Assembly (NCBI RefSeq): GCF_012641265.1 | Contig: NZ_JABAHZ010000013.1 | Span: 1-64,000, forward strand | Direction: 5' to 3' | Length of the DNA stretch: 64,000 nucleotides | Source: Chitinophaga eiseniae | GTDB taxonomy: Bacteria; Bacteroidota; Bacteroidia; Chitinophagales; Chitinophagaceae | In this document: positions 8,498 to 17,580 of the stretch, piece after piece | Layout of the letters: each line of letters starts with the position of its first letter | Position numbering within the stretch: position 1 is the stretch's first letter | Made by a program: the position numbers and the translations under genes | Notes under the pieces: model-generated | What the model saw: only the letters and a program-made list of their open reading frames with translations | Told to the model about the DNA's origin: nothing | Databases searched by the model: none

Positions 8498-10642
8498 ATG
8501 GGAAAATTTAATAGATATTTAATAACTGCGGCATTGCCCTATGCCAATGGCCCGGTACACATTGGTCACCTGGCCGGCTGCTACCTGCCTGCAGATATTT
8601 ATGTGCGTTACCTGCGCGCTAAAAAGGCAGATGTAAAATTCGTTTGCGGAACAGATGAACATGGTGTACCTATCACCATCAAAGCGATGAAGGAAAATGT
8701 GAGCCCGCAGGACGTAGTGGATAAATACCATAAAATCATTGGCGATAGTTTTGCCGCTATGGGTATTTCTTTCGACATCTTCTCCCGTACCAGCAACCAG
8801 CTGCATCATCAAACCTCACAGGATTTCTTCCTGAAAATGTACCAGGACGGCCTGTTTGAGGAAAGAGAAAGTGAACAGTTTTTTGACCCGGAAAAAGAAA
8901 TGTTCCTGGCCGATCGCTATATCATTGGTACCTGTCCTAACTGCGGCAACGACAAAGCCTATGGCGACCAGTGTGAGCGCTGCGGAAGGACCCTCAGCCC
9001 CGATGAACTGATCAACCCCCATTCAGCCCTCAGTAATGCACCATTGGTGAAAAAGAAAACCAAGCACTGGTACATGCCCCTGCAGAACTACGAACCATGG
9101 CTGAAAGAATATATCATCGACGGTCATAAAGAGTGGAAAAACAACGTATATGGCCAATGTAAAAGCTGGCTGGATAGCGGCTTGCAAAGCCGCGCCATGA
9201 CACGCGACAGCAACTGGGGCATCAAAGTACCTTTACCAGATGCGGAAGGGAAAGTGTTGTACGTATGGTTCGATGCACCTATCGGCTATATTTCCGCTAC
9301 CAAAGAATTGACGGATGATTGGGCCAGCTACTGGTGTGAAGAGGATACCAAATTGGTACACTTCATCGGTAAGGATAATATCGTTTTCCACTGTATCATC
9401 TTCCCCGCGATGCTGAAGGCACACGGCGGATTTGTGGTACCGGATAATGTTCCTGCCAATGAATTCCTGAATATAGAAGGAGAGAAAGTATCTACCTCCC
9501 GTAACTGGGCGGTATGGGTAAACGATTATATCCAGGACTTCCCGGATCAACAGGACGTGTTGCGCTATGTGCTTTGCGCTACTGCACCGGAAACCAAAGA
9601 CAACGACTTTACCTGGAAAGATTTCCAGGACAGGAATAACAATGAGCTGGTTGCTGTTTTTGGCAACTTTATCAACCGTGCGTTGGTGCTGATGCACAAG
9701 CTTTGCGGTGGAAAAGTACCGCCGTTGCATGAAAAATACATGGAAGAGGCAGATCGTGAAATGTTGAATGAATTTGCGGTTGCCAAAGAAAAAATTGAAA
9801 CCAGCCTGGAAAACTACCGCTTCCGTGAGGCGTTGTCTGAAGTGATGGAATTTGCCCGTAAAGGGAATCAGTATCTCCAGAAGTGCGAACCATGGATACT
9901 GGCCAGTGTGCTTGAAAAGTTGAAGGCAGGAGAACCTAATACCAAGCATCCTCAGTATGAAGGTAAGAGCGAGGAATACTTGCAGGCGCGTATAGATATC
10001 TGTCTGCATATCTGCCTGCAAATGTCTGCTAACCTGGCTGTCTTCTCTGAGCCATTCCTGCCCTTTACCGCCAAGAGAATCTGTCACCTGTTGAAAGTGG
10101 TAGACCGTATGCTGGAATGGGATAACGCCGGCAGCACTAAGTTGCTGAGTGTTGGTTACACCCTGCGTGCGCCGGAGCTGTTGTTCAAGAAAATTGAAGA
10201 CGAACAGGTAAAAGCACAGGTAGAAAAACTGCATGCTGGCTTAAAGCAAGCCATGGATGCCGCTGCCGCCGCAGCGCCTGCACCAGCGGCCGTTGAAGCG
10301 CCTGTTACGCCGGCAAAGCCTGAAATTCAATACGATGATTTCGCTAAGCTGGATCTGCGGGTAGGCACTATCCTGGAAGCAGAAAAAGTACCAAAAGCGG
10401 ATAAATTGCTGAAATTACTGGTAGATATCGGTACCGAAAAACGTACCGTCGTTTCCGGTATAGCCATGCACTTTGCGCCGGAAGACATTGTGGGTAAACA
10501 GGTAACGCTGGTAGCCAACCTGGCTCCCCGCAAAATGCGCGGTATCGAAAGCCAGGGCATGATCCTCATGGCCGAAGATAACGGCAAGCTGATTTTTGTA
10601 AACCCATCTGAAGCTGTAAAAGCAGGTAGCGGCGTAAGCTGA
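8498..10642 (+). CDS. metG: Methionyl-tRNA synthetase with C-terminal tRNA-binding domain
   Basis: This 714-residue class I synthetase charges tRNA-Met. HIGH is at residues 21-24. A zinc knuckle CPNCGN...CERCG is at about 146-163. The KMSKS loop appears as KVSTSR at about residue 330. An anticodon-binding helical domain follows. An Ala/Pro-rich linker (about 585-605) leads to an EMAPII-like tRNA-binding domain (DFAKLDLRVGTILEAEKVP and KLLKLLVDIG) that in relatives dimerises and raises tRNA affinity. The length fits the long bacterial form. It stands alone and ends in a strong terminator. Confidence 0.97.
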   Translation: MGKFNRYLITAALPYANGPVHIGHLAGCYLPADIYVRYLRAKKADVKFVCGTDEHGVPITIKAMKENVSPQDVVDKYHKIIGDSFAAMGISFDIFSRTSNQLHHQTSQDFFLKMYQDGLFEERESEQFFDPEKEMFLADRYIIGTCPNCGNDKAYGDQCERCGRTLSPDELINPHSALSNAPLVKKKTKHWYMPLQNYEPWLKEYIIDGHKEWKNNVYGQCKSWLDSGLQSRAMTRDSNWGIKVPLPDAEGKVLYVWFDAPIGYISATKELTDDWASYWCEEDTKLVHFIGKDNIVFHCIIFPAMLKAHGGFVVPDNVPANEFLNIEGEKVSTSRNWAVWVNDYIQDFPDQQDVLRYVLCATAPETKDNDFTWKDFQDRNNNELVAVFGNFINRALVLMHKLCGGKVPPLHEKYMEEADREMLNEFAVAKEKIETSLENYRFREALSEVMEFARKGNQYLQKCEPWILASVLEKLKAGEPNTKHPQYEGKSEEYLQARIDICLHICLQMSANLAVFSEPFLPFTAKRICHLLKVVDRMLEWDNAGSTKLLSVGYTLRAPELLFKKIEDEQVKAQVEKLHAGLKQAMDAAAAAAPAPAAVEAPVTPAKPEIQYDDFAKLDLRVGTILEAEKVPKADKLLKLLVDIGTEKRTVVSGIAMHFAPEDIVGKQVTLVANLAPRKMRGIESQGMILMAEDNGKLIFVNPSEAVKAGSGVS

Positions 10643-10667
10643 TACTAATTATCCGAACAAGATATAC

Positions 10668-10703
10668 AAGTGGCTGTACCGGTCGGTGCAGCCACTTTTT
10701 TTT
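10668..10703 (+). terminator. Intrinsic terminator of metG
   Basis: AAGTGGCTGTACC (10668-10680) pairs with GGTGCAGCCACTT (10685-10697) with one wobble pair. A run of eight T overlaps the stem end. Confidence 0.9.
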
Positions 10704-10815
10704 GTTTACCCAAAAAACTATCATAGAAATCATCTTTCCGCTGATGATGGAAGTACAAAAAATGCTAAATTCAGGGATCAGTAAACTTACCAATGCTGTA
10801 AGATCCGTTAAAGAC

Positions 10816-10840
10816 TAACAGCTAAATGCTAAAAGCTATG
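10816..10840 (+). repeat. AGCTAAAAGC-type short repeat at a start codon
   Basis: The stretch contains AACAGCTAAATGCTAAAAGCT, an array of AGCTAAA-like units. It runs directly into the start codon of the beta-oxidation gene. A similar stretch is at 15903-15926. An in-frame ATG at 10826 is created inside the repeat and is probably not the true start. Confidence 0.5.
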
Positions 10841-13240
10841 ATGAGACATATCAACAAGGTAGCCGTTCTTGGCTCGGGAGTAATGGGATCAAGGATCGCC
10901 TGTCATTTTGCAGGCATTGGCGTACAGGTTTTGCTGCTGGACATAGCGCCAAAGGAATTGAACGAAGCAGAAACAAAAAAGAAACTGACACTGGAACATC
11001 CTGCTGTAAGAAACCGTATCGTAAATGATGCACTGCAGGCAGCGATAAAATCCAATCCATCGCCGGTGTTTACGAAAGATGTGGTAAAACGCATTAAAAC
11101 CGGCAACTTCACCGATGATATGAAACGTATCAGTGAGGTAGACTGGATCATCGAAGTGGTAGTAGAAAACCTGGATGTGAAGAAAATAGTGTTTGAACAG
11201 GTGGAAAAATTCCGGAAACCAGGTACCCTGATCACATCCAATACTTCCGGTATCCCGATTCACCTGATGACGGAAGGTCGCAGTGAAGATTTTCAAAAGC
11301 ATTTCTGTGGTACACACTTCTTTAACCCACCCCGCTATCTCCGTTTACTCGAAATAATTCCAACACCTCATACCGACGCCGCCATAATCGATTTCCTGAT
11401 GCACTACGGCGATCTGTATCTCGGTAAAACTACCGTACTCTGTAAGGATACGCCGGCGTTTATCGCCAACAGGGTAGGCGTATTTTCTATCATGGCCATC
11501 TTCCATATTATGCAGGAAATGGGCCTCGGCATCGATGAAATAGATGCACTGACAGGACCGGTGATTGGTCGCCCTAAATCAGCTACCTTCCGTACCGCCG
11601 ATGTAGTAGGGATAGACACCCTCGTAAAAGTAGCCAAAGGCGTGATGGACAATTGTCCGCAGGATGAAGCCATCGGCATTTTTAAAATACCCGGTTTCCT
11701 TCAGAAAGTAGTGGAAAATAACTGGCTGGGAGATAAGACCGGGCAAGGCTTCTACAAGAAAACGAAAGGGGAGGGCGGCAGCAAGGAAATCCTTACGCTG
11801 AACCTTCAAACGATGGAGTACGGACCTAAACAAAAACCTAAATTTGGCAGCATCGATGCCGCCAAACCTATAGAGGACCTGAAACAGCGCCTCAAAATGC
11901 TGGCTACCGCTTCCGACAAAGCCGGCGAGTTCTATAAACAGTTCCATGCGTATCTTTTTTCTTACGTATCACATCGCATTCCTGAAATAGCCGATGATCT
12001 GTATAAAGTAGATGATGCTATGAAAGCCGGATTTGGCTGGGAAATAGGCCCCTTCGAATCCTGGGATCTGCTGGGTGTAGAAGCCTCTGTAAAGCTGGTG
12101 GAAGAAAAAGGACTGACGGTGGCCCAATGGGTGAAAGATATGCTGGCAAAGGGTATCAACACTTTCTATAAAACAGATAACGGTAAGAAATCTTATTATG
12201 ATGTGGCCTCACAGGCTTATAAACCATTGCCTGGCGAAGGACAGTTCATTATCCTGGAAAATTTCTCCAATAATATTATCTGGAAAAACAGCGCCTGCAG
12301 TCTTATTGATATAGGCGATGGCGTGGTATGTTTTGACTGGAAAACAAAAATGAATACTATTGGAGGCGAAGTACTGGAAGGATTGAATAAGGCGGTAGAC
12401 CGTGCTGAGAAAGACTTCCGTGGCCTTGTAGTAGGAAACGATGGCACCAATTTTTCTGCTGGCGCCAATGTAGGCATGATCTTCATGCTGGCGGCAGAAC
12501 AGGAGTTTGACGAGCTGGACATGGCGGTACGCCTGTTTCAACGCAGCACCATGCGTTTACGTTATTCTTCCATCCCTGTGGTGGTAGCGCCTCATGCGCT
12601 TACTTTGGGTGGTGGTTGTGAAATGTGTTTGCACGCCGACAAAGTACAGGCGGCTGCTGAAACTTACATAGGCCTGGTAGAACTGGGCGTAGGACTGATT
12701 CCTGGCGGAGGTGGCACCAAAGAAATGGCGTTGCGGGCCAGCCTGGAATTTAAAGAAGGCCGGATTGAAGAAGAACCACTGAAAGATTACTTCATGACCG
12801 TAGCTACCGCTAAGGTGGCCACATCCGGTTTTGAAGGTTTTGATATGGGCGTGTTGCGGAAAGGACATGACGAAATTACCATGAATCCGGGCCGGCTCAT
12901 TGCCGACGCCAAGCGCAGTGTGATTGCCCTGGCAGATGAAGGATATACCCGTCCGGTGGAAAGAACCGATATAAAAGTGATGGGCCGCGGTGCGCTGGGA
13001 GCCATGCTGGCCGGCGTATACGCGATGAAGTTTGGTAACTACATTTCAGAACACGACCAGAAAGTAGCTAATAAACTGGCATACGTGATGTGTGGTGGCG
13101 ATCTTACAGAAGCATCCTTTGTGAGCGAACAATACCTGCTGGACCTGGAACGCGAAGCATTCCTGAGCTTGTGTGGCGAACGCAAAACACTGGAGCGGCT
13201 GCAAAGTGTGATTAAAACAGGCAAACCTGTACGGAATTAA
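10838..13240 (+). CDS. 3-hydroxyacyl-CoA dehydrogenase / enoyl-CoA hydratase fusion (FadN-like)
   Basis: This protein of about 800 residues catalyses two consecutive steps of fatty acid beta-oxidation. The dehydrogenase half comes first, with the NAD-binding loop VAVLGSGVMGS at the N-terminus and FCGTHFFNPPRY further on. The hydratase half is C-terminal, with FSAGANVGMIF and LIPGGGGTKEM around the oxyanion and acid/base residues. This order is that of Bacillus FadN, opposite to Escherichia coli FadB. No thiolase or acyl-CoA dehydrogenase gene is next to it, although such partners are usual. The start at 10838 or 10841 is preferred, since upstream codons derive from a repeat. Confidence 0.92.
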   Translation: MMRHINKVAVLGSGVMGSRIACHFAGIGVQVLLLDIAPKELNEAETKKKLTLEHPAVRNRIVNDALQAAIKSNPSPVFTKDVVKRIKTGNFTDDMKRISEVDWIIEVVVENLDVKKIVFEQVEKFRKPGTLITSNTSGIPIHLMTEGRSEDFQKHFCGTHFFNPPRYLRLLEIIPTPHTDAAIIDFLMHYGDLYLGKTTVLCKDTPAFIANRVGVFSIMAIFHIMQEMGLGIDEIDALTGPVIGRPKSATFRTADVVGIDTLVKVAKGVMDNCPQDEAIGIFKIPGFLQKVVENNWLGDKTGQGFYKKTKGEGGSKEILTLNLQTMEYGPKQKPKFGSIDAAKPIEDLKQRLKMLATASDKAGEFYKQFHAYLFSYVSHRIPEIADDLYKVDDAMKAGFGWEIGPFESWDLLGVEASVKLVEEKGLTVAQWVKDMLAKGINTFYKTDNGKKSYYDVASQAYKPLPGEGQFIILENFSNNIIWKNSACSLIDIGDGVVCFDWKTKMNTIGGEVLEGLNKAVDRAEKDFRGLVVGNDGTNFSAGANVGMIFMLAAEQEFDELDMAVRLFQRSTMRLRYSSIPVVVAPHALTLGGGCEMCLHADKVQAAAETYIGLVELGVGLIPGGGGTKEMALRASLEFKEGRIEEEPLKDYFMTVATAKVATSGFEGFDMGVLRKGHDEITMNPGRLIADAKRSVIALADEGYTRPVERTDIKVMGRGALGAMLAGVYAMKFGNYISEHDQKVANKLAYVMCGGDLTEASFVSEQYLLDLEREAFLSLCGERKTLERLQSVIKTGKPVRN

Positions 13241-13257
13241 AAACTGTTATTTTCTAC

Positions 13258-13309
13258 GGGAAATGTAGTGAAGATTAGCCATAAGATCATTCGCTGCATT
13301 TCCCTTTTT
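13258..13309 (+). terminator. Intrinsic terminator of the beta-oxidation gene
   Basis: GGGAAATGTAG (13258-13268) pairs with CTGCATTTCCC (13294-13304) with one wobble. Five T follow. The loop is 25 bases long. Confidence 0.7.
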
Positions 13310-13334
13310 ATTGTACACCCTTATAATATTTCCC

Positions 13335-14231
13335 GTGCCAATTCTAACCCTACAAAACATTTCAAAAAGATATGGAGCAGTACAGGCTTTAGCCGGTGTT
13401 TCCTTTGAAGTACCTGCGGGCAGCGTCTTTGGTATACTTGGTCCCAATGGTAGTGGAAAAACCACCCTGTTGGGTATTGTGACCGACGTACTGAAAGCTG
13501 ATACCGGCCATTTTACCTTATTTGATAAGACGCCAACTGCCCGGGAGCGCCGGAAAATAGGCACTTTGCTGGAAACGCCTAACTTTTATCATTATCTCAG
13601 TGGATATAAAAACCTGGAGATCTCTGCGGCGGTTAAGCAGCGGGGAAAAGATGATATAGCCCGGGTATTGGATATCTGCGGTCTTACCCAGCGTCAGCAT
13701 TCCGCTTTCAAAACCTATTCGCTGGGCATGAAGCAGCGACTGGCTATTGCGGCGGTATTGCTGGGAGATCCGGAAGTGCTCATCCTGGATGAACCTACCA
13801 ATGGGCTGGATCCTGCGGGTATTGCGGAAGTAAGGGACCTGGTGCGCCGTCTCGCCGGTACCGGTAAAACCATTATCCTGGCTAGCCACCTGTTGGACGA
13901 AGTAGAAAAAGTCTGTACCCATGTGGCTATCCTGAGAAAAGGGAATTTGTTGTTATCCGGCGCTGTGAACGAAGTGATCAGCCGCAATGACTATATAGAA
14001 ATTGCCGCGGCCGACAACCATGCACTGCGTTTGGCGCTGTTGCAATATCCCGGTTGCACCAATGCTGAATTGAATGGAGGCCTTCTGAAAGTCATGTTTG
14101 CTGCACAGCCCGATGCTGCTGCTATTAACAACTACTGCGCGCAACAGGGAATCTGGCTCAGTCACCTCCAACTGCGTAAGAAGAGCCTTGAAACTGCATT
14201 CCTGGAAATAACTAACACCCCTGTACAATGA
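13335..14231 (+). CDS. ABC transporter ATP-binding protein
   Basis: This nucleotide-binding subunit of about 298 residues belongs to an ABC-2 type exporter. Walker A (GPNGSGKT), the signature motif (SLGMKQRL), Walker B (LILDEPTNGLDP) and the switch histidine (ASHLLDE) are all present. A C-terminal extension of about 80 residues follows, as in the CcmA/DrrA-like group. The likeliest start is GTG at 13335, giving a family-like N-terminus (PILTLQNISKRYG). A TTG at 13311 lies just beyond the terminator tail. The permease gene overlaps its stop by 4 bases. The substrate is unknown. Confidence 0.9.
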   Translation: MPILTLQNISKRYGAVQALAGVSFEVPAGSVFGILGPNGSGKTTLLGIVTDVLKADTGHFTLFDKTPTARERRKIGTLLETPNFYHYLSGYKNLEISAAVKQRGKDDIARVLDICGLTQRQHSAFKTYSLGMKQRLAIAAVLLGDPEVLILDEPTNGLDPAGIAEVRDLVRRLAGTGKTIILASHLLDEVEKVCTHVAILRKGNLLLSGAVNEVISRNDYIEIAAADNHALRLALLQYPGCTNAELNGGLLKVMFAAQPDAAAINNYCAQQGIWLSHLQLRKKSLETAFLEITNTPVQ

Positions 14232-15004
14232 AACAAATCATCTATACCGAATGGCTGAAAGTAAAGAACTACCGTACTTTCTGGGCTATGCTGCTGCTGG
14301 CGCTCATCATCATTCCCGCAGGTAACTTTATGGTGGCCGATAAGTTCACTGAAAACCTCCAGCAGCTCAGCAAGTTGGTTGGTAACCCTTTTAGCTTCCC
14401 GGATGTGTGGCTGACCATGGCCTCCATCAATAGCTATATTTCCGCTTTATTTGGCCTGTTGCTGATCATCCTGGTTACCAACGAATATACCTACCGTACC
14501 AACCGGCAGAATATCATTGATGGCTGGGAAAGGAAACATTTTGTGTATGCTAAATTGTTCTGGCTGGTATTGCTGGCGCTGCTCACGCTGGTAGTAGCTA
14601 CCATCAGTGCCGCCCTTGTGGGGGTTATTTATGGTAATAAGCCGGTGAGCTTTGAAGGGTATGAATACATGCTCTATTATTTCCTGCAACTGGTTGTCAT
14701 GCTCACGATAGCTTTACTGATCGGGGTGCTGGTAAAACGCGCGGGATTGGCCATTGTATTGTTTGTTGCCTACAATATGATGCTGGATCAATTGTTAACG
14801 TTCCTGTTGAAACGGTACATAGGTGCTGCAGGGGGACTGCTGCCACTGCAAAGCGGGGATGAATTGCTGCCTTTTCCGTTGGTGGGTAAAATGGTGACTA
14901 CCAGCGACCATTACGATACTTATGTGTATATCCTGGCCATGCTGTGCTATATCATTTTAGGTATCTTTTTGGTTTTCAGGAAAATATTAAAATCCGATCT
15001 ATAG
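14228..15004 (+). CDS. ABC-2 type transporter permease
   Basis: This 258-residue membrane protein has about six hydrophobic helices (about 18-38, 70-90, 110-135, 145-170, 175-195 and 235-253). The short N-terminal segment before helix 1 (YTEWLKVKNYRTFW) is typical of the ABC-2 permeases found in Bacteroidota. The ATG overlaps the stop of the ATPase gene (ATGA), so the two are translationally coupled. Together they should form a homodimeric exporter; drug, lipid or peptide substrates are all possible. Confidence 0.85.
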   Translation: MKQIIYTEWLKVKNYRTFWAMLLLALIIIPAGNFMVADKFTENLQQLSKLVGNPFSFPDVWLTMASINSYISALFGLLLIILVTNEYTYRTNRQNIIDGWERKHFVYAKLFWLVLLALLTLVVATISAALVGVIYGNKPVSFEGYEYMLYYFLQLVVMLTIALLIGVLVKRAGLAIVLFVAYNMMLDQLLTFLLKRYIGAAGGLLPLQSGDELLPFPLVGKMVTTSDHYDTYVYILAMLCYIILGIFLVFRKILKSDL

Positions 15005-15088
15005 AAATATCTATATATTTCACATTCTTTTAAAGCGAAATGTATCGCAGAGAGCTTAAATTTGTTGGGCAATATTAAATGGTGAATT

Positions 15089-15868
15089 ATGGCAAAACAG
15101 GAACGTGTAATATTGGTAACCAACGATGACGGCATTACAGCACCCGGTATACGTGCATTAATTGAAGCGGTACGCCCGCTGGGCAGGATAGTGGTAGTAG
15201 CGCCGGACAGCCCTCAATCGGGGAAAGGGCATGCCATTACTATTGGCATTCCTTTACGTTTGGAAAAAGTGGATATTTTTGAAGGGGTGGAGGCCTGGCA
15301 ATGCTCCGGTACGCCGGTAGACTGCGTGAAACTGGCCCGGGATAAGATATTGCATGGCAATAAGGCCGATATCTGTGTGAGTGGGATTAATCATGGCGCC
15401 AATCACTCCATTAATGTCATTTATTCTGGTACGATGTCTGCCGCTATGGAAGCAGCGATAGAAGGAATTCCTTCGGTAGGTTTTTCCTTCCTTGAATATA
15501 GCTATGATGCGGATTTTTCGCTGCCTAAGAAAGTCGCTCACGAGGTAACCAAACGCATGCTTTCGTCAGAATTGCCGGCGGGTACACTGTTTAACGTGAA
15601 TATCCCGATTGTGAGCGAACAGGAGTTTAAAGGATTGAAATTGAGCCGGCAGGCGGATGCCAAGTGGGTAGAGGAGTTTGACGAGCGTCGCGATCCGCAT
15701 GGAAAGAAATATTACTGGCTGACCGGTGCATTTAAAAACCGCGACACAGGTGAAGATACAGATGTATGGGCATTAGATAATAACTTTGCTTCTATAGTAC
15801 CGGTGCAGTTTGATCTGACTAATTATAAGCTGAAAAAGAAGCTGGAAGAGGATTGGAGCGACCTGTAA
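15089..15868 (+). CDS. surE: 5'/3'-nucleotidase SurE
   Basis: This 259-residue stationary-phase survival phosphatase hydrolyses nucleoside monophosphates. The metal-binding residues D13 and D14 are in VTNDDGITAPG. S44 is in DSPQSGKGH, and the catalytic loop SGINHGANHSINVIYSGT is intact. A perfect -7 element TAAATTTG is at 15057-15064. A small membrane protein gene and lpxB follow on the same strand. surE next to lpxB is an arrangement I recall from other Bacteroidota. Confidence 0.95.
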   Translation: MAKQERVILVTNDDGITAPGIRALIEAVRPLGRIVVVAPDSPQSGKGHAITIGIPLRLEKVDIFEGVEAWQCSGTPVDCVKLARDKILHGNKADICVSGINHGANHSINVIYSGTMSAAMEAAIEGIPSVGFSFLEYSYDADFSLPKKVAHEVTKRMLSSELPAGTLFNVNIPIVSEQEFKGLKLSRQADAKWVEEFDERRDPHGKKYYWLTGAFKNRDTGEDTDVWALDNNFASIVPVQFDLTNYKLKKKLEEDWSDL

Positions 15869-15902
15869 AATGGTAAAGGCAGCAGTTCCACGATGATCAC
15901 GG

Positions 15903-15926
15903 ACAGCTAGCAGCTAAAAGCTAAAC
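15903..15926 (+). repeat. AGCTAAAAGC-type short repeat
   Basis: ACAGCTAGCAGCTAAAAGCT lies within the 64-base gap after surE. It shares its units with the repeat at 10816-10840. It appears to be a simple dispersed intergenic repeat. Confidence 0.45.
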
Positions 15927-15932
15927 ACACGT

Positions 15933-16235
15933 ATGTTAAAAAAAGACAATCTTCCATTAGGGATTTTACTGGGGTTTCTGACCCCGCTGGCAGCGTTTTT
16001 TCTGTACTATTTTTTTGTTATCAGGCCGCATAACAATGTAGGATTTGGACAATTCCTGGGCATCCTGAAAGATAACCGCCAGATGATTCCCAAACTCACC
16101 AGCATTTGCCTGTTGCTGAATGGGCTGGTGTTTTTCCTGTATACAAGAAAACGACTGGATATTACCGCCAAGGGTATTTTCCTGATGACCATGCTGTATG
16201 CCATTGCTATCCTGTTACTCAAACTGATCAGATAA
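15933..16235 (+). CDS. Small membrane protein of unknown function
   Basis: This 100-residue protein has three predicted membrane helices (about 8-28, 52-70 and 78-98) and short basic loops. I do not recognise the family. It lies between surE and lpxB, with 64 bases before and 18 bases after, so it is probably part of that unit. An envelope role is inferred from position only. Confidence 0.7.
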   Translation: MLKKDNLPLGILLGFLTPLAAFFLYYFFVIRPHNNVGFGQFLGILKDNRQMIPKLTSICLLLNGLVFFLYTRKRLDITAKGIFLMTMLYAIAILLLKLIR

Positions 16236-16253
16236 TTTTTAATCGACATTATA

Positions 16254-17360
16254 TTGAAATATTACATTATTGCAGGAGAAGCGTCTGGTGATTTGCATGG
16301 CAGTAATCTGGTAAAGCAATTAAGACAGATAGATACCGCAGCGGATATACGCAGCTGGGGAGGCGATATGATGGAAGCCGCCGGCGCCCATGTGGTGAAG
16401 CATTACAAGGAACTGGCCTTTATGGGATTTGTGGAAGTGGTGATGAACTTGCGCACTATTTTACGCAATATAGATACCTGTAAAAAAGATATTGCCGCCT
16501 GGCAACCTGACGTGCTGGTATTGATAGATTATCCCGGCTTTAATATGCGCATTGCAGAATGGGGAAAACAGCAAGGCTTTAAAATAGTATACTACATTTC
16601 TCCACAGGTATGGGCCTGGAAGGAAAACAGGGTGAAAAAATTAAAACAGTCTGTAGATAAAATGCTCTGTATTCTCCCGTTTGAACAGGCATTTTATCAT
16701 AAATGGAATTATGAGGTAGAATATGTAGGTCATCCCCTGGTAGAAGTGGTAAAAGCTGCCAAAGAAAAGCCTGCTGATGCGCCTTTGTCCGATAAACCTA
16801 TTATAGCCGTATTGCCGGGTAGCCGCAAACAGGAAGTGAGCGTGAAATTGCCGATTATGCTTACCATGGCTAAACATTTCCCTGATTACCAATTTATAGT
16901 AGCCCAGGCGCCCAGCCTGGACGATCATTTCCTCGAAGCATTGACCGGGCAACATCCTAACGTATCGATGGTAAAAGGACAAACATATACCTTATTAAGG
17001 CAGGCTACCGCTGCCCTGGTAACATCGGGTACCGCTACGCTGGAAACGGCATTATTCGGGGTGCCTGAAGTAGTATGTTATAAGGGAAATCCTATTTCCT
17101 ACTTTTTCGCCAAACGACTCATTAAGGTAAAATACATCTCCCTGGTAAACCTGGTGATGGATAAACTGGTAGTAAAGGAATTAATTCAACACGACCTTAC
17201 AGAAGAGAACCTCCTGAAAGAACTGACCCTGTTACTGAAGGATACCGTTGTCAGGAATAGCGTGATGAACGACTATGCTGCATTGTGGCATAAACTGGGC
17301 GAGAAGGATGCTTCCCGCCGCGCAGCTGAAGTGATCTATGAATATGCTGTAGCGCGCTAA
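16254..17360 (+). CDS. lpxB: Lipid-A-disaccharide synthase
   Basis: This 368-residue glycosyltransferase joins lipid X and UDP-2,3-diacylglucosamine in lipid A synthesis at the inner face of the cytoplasmic membrane. The N-terminus MKYYIIAGEASGDLHGSNL and PQVWAWKENRVK, FEQAFYHKW, YVGHPLVE, VLPGSRKQEV and ATLETALFGVPEVVCYK are all family signatures. The start is the TTG at 16254; no ATG lies early enough to include GEASGD. The stop overlaps the end of a convergent minus-strand gene. Confidence 0.95.
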   Translation: MKYYIIAGEASGDLHGSNLVKQLRQIDTAADIRSWGGDMMEAAGAHVVKHYKELAFMGFVEVVMNLRTILRNIDTCKKDIAAWQPDVLVLIDYPGFNMRIAEWGKQQGFKIVYYISPQVWAWKENRVKKLKQSVDKMLCILPFEQAFYHKWNYEVEYVGHPLVEVVKAAKEKPADAPLSDKPIIAVLPGSRKQEVSVKLPIMLTMAKHFPDYQFIVAQAPSLDDHFLEALTGQHPNVSMVKGQTYTLLRQATAALVTSGTATLETALFGVPEVVCYKGNPISYFFAKRLIKVKYISLVNLVMDKLVVKELIQHDLTEENLLKELTLLLKDTVVRNSVMNDYAALWHKLGEKDASRRAAEVIYEYAVAR

Positions 17361-17527
17361 TGCTTCCGGATTAGCCGGATGATCATCACGATGATCGCAA
17401 TAATAAAAAGTAAAAGAGAAATTCTGTTCATCCCATGCATCATGGCCACGTAGCGTGTTTTTGGTGCATTGGGATCTTTTTTACCGATATATAGATACCT
17501 CAATATTTGTTTCCAGATACTTTTCAT
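17357..17527 (-). CDS. 56-residue membrane protein, DUF6728-like
   Basis: An ATG at 17527 opens a 57-codon frame on the minus strand ending at 17357, overlapping the lpxB stop codon. The product starts MKSIWKQILRYLYIGKKDP. A cytoplasmic motif (KDPNAPKTRY, MMHGMNRIS) follows, and one C-terminal helix rich in Ile/Leu. The KKDPN...MHGxN pattern recalls a short conserved Bacteroidota family (I believe DUF6728). It fills the 220-base gap between lpxB and the mannosidase gene. The function is unknown. Confidence 0.75.
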   Translation of the reverse strand: MKSIWKQILRYLYIGKKDPNAPKTRYVAMMHGMNRISLLLFIIAIIVMIIRLIRKH

Positions 17528-17580
17528 TTCTCAAAGATCGTAAATCAGTACTATTTTTGGTTCTTCTGAAAAATTAGAAC

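Noticed and set aside
9233..10234. Long open frame opposite metG
   Set aside because: It is antisense to an intact synthetase gene; amino acid composition is rich in Phe, His and Gln, as expected for a shadow.
10744..10818. A 24-codon frame (MMEVQKMLNSGISKLTNAVR...) just before the beta-oxidation gene
   Set aside because: It has a start and stop and could be a leader peptide, but there is no control-codon pattern or paired hairpin, and its length is compatible with chance.
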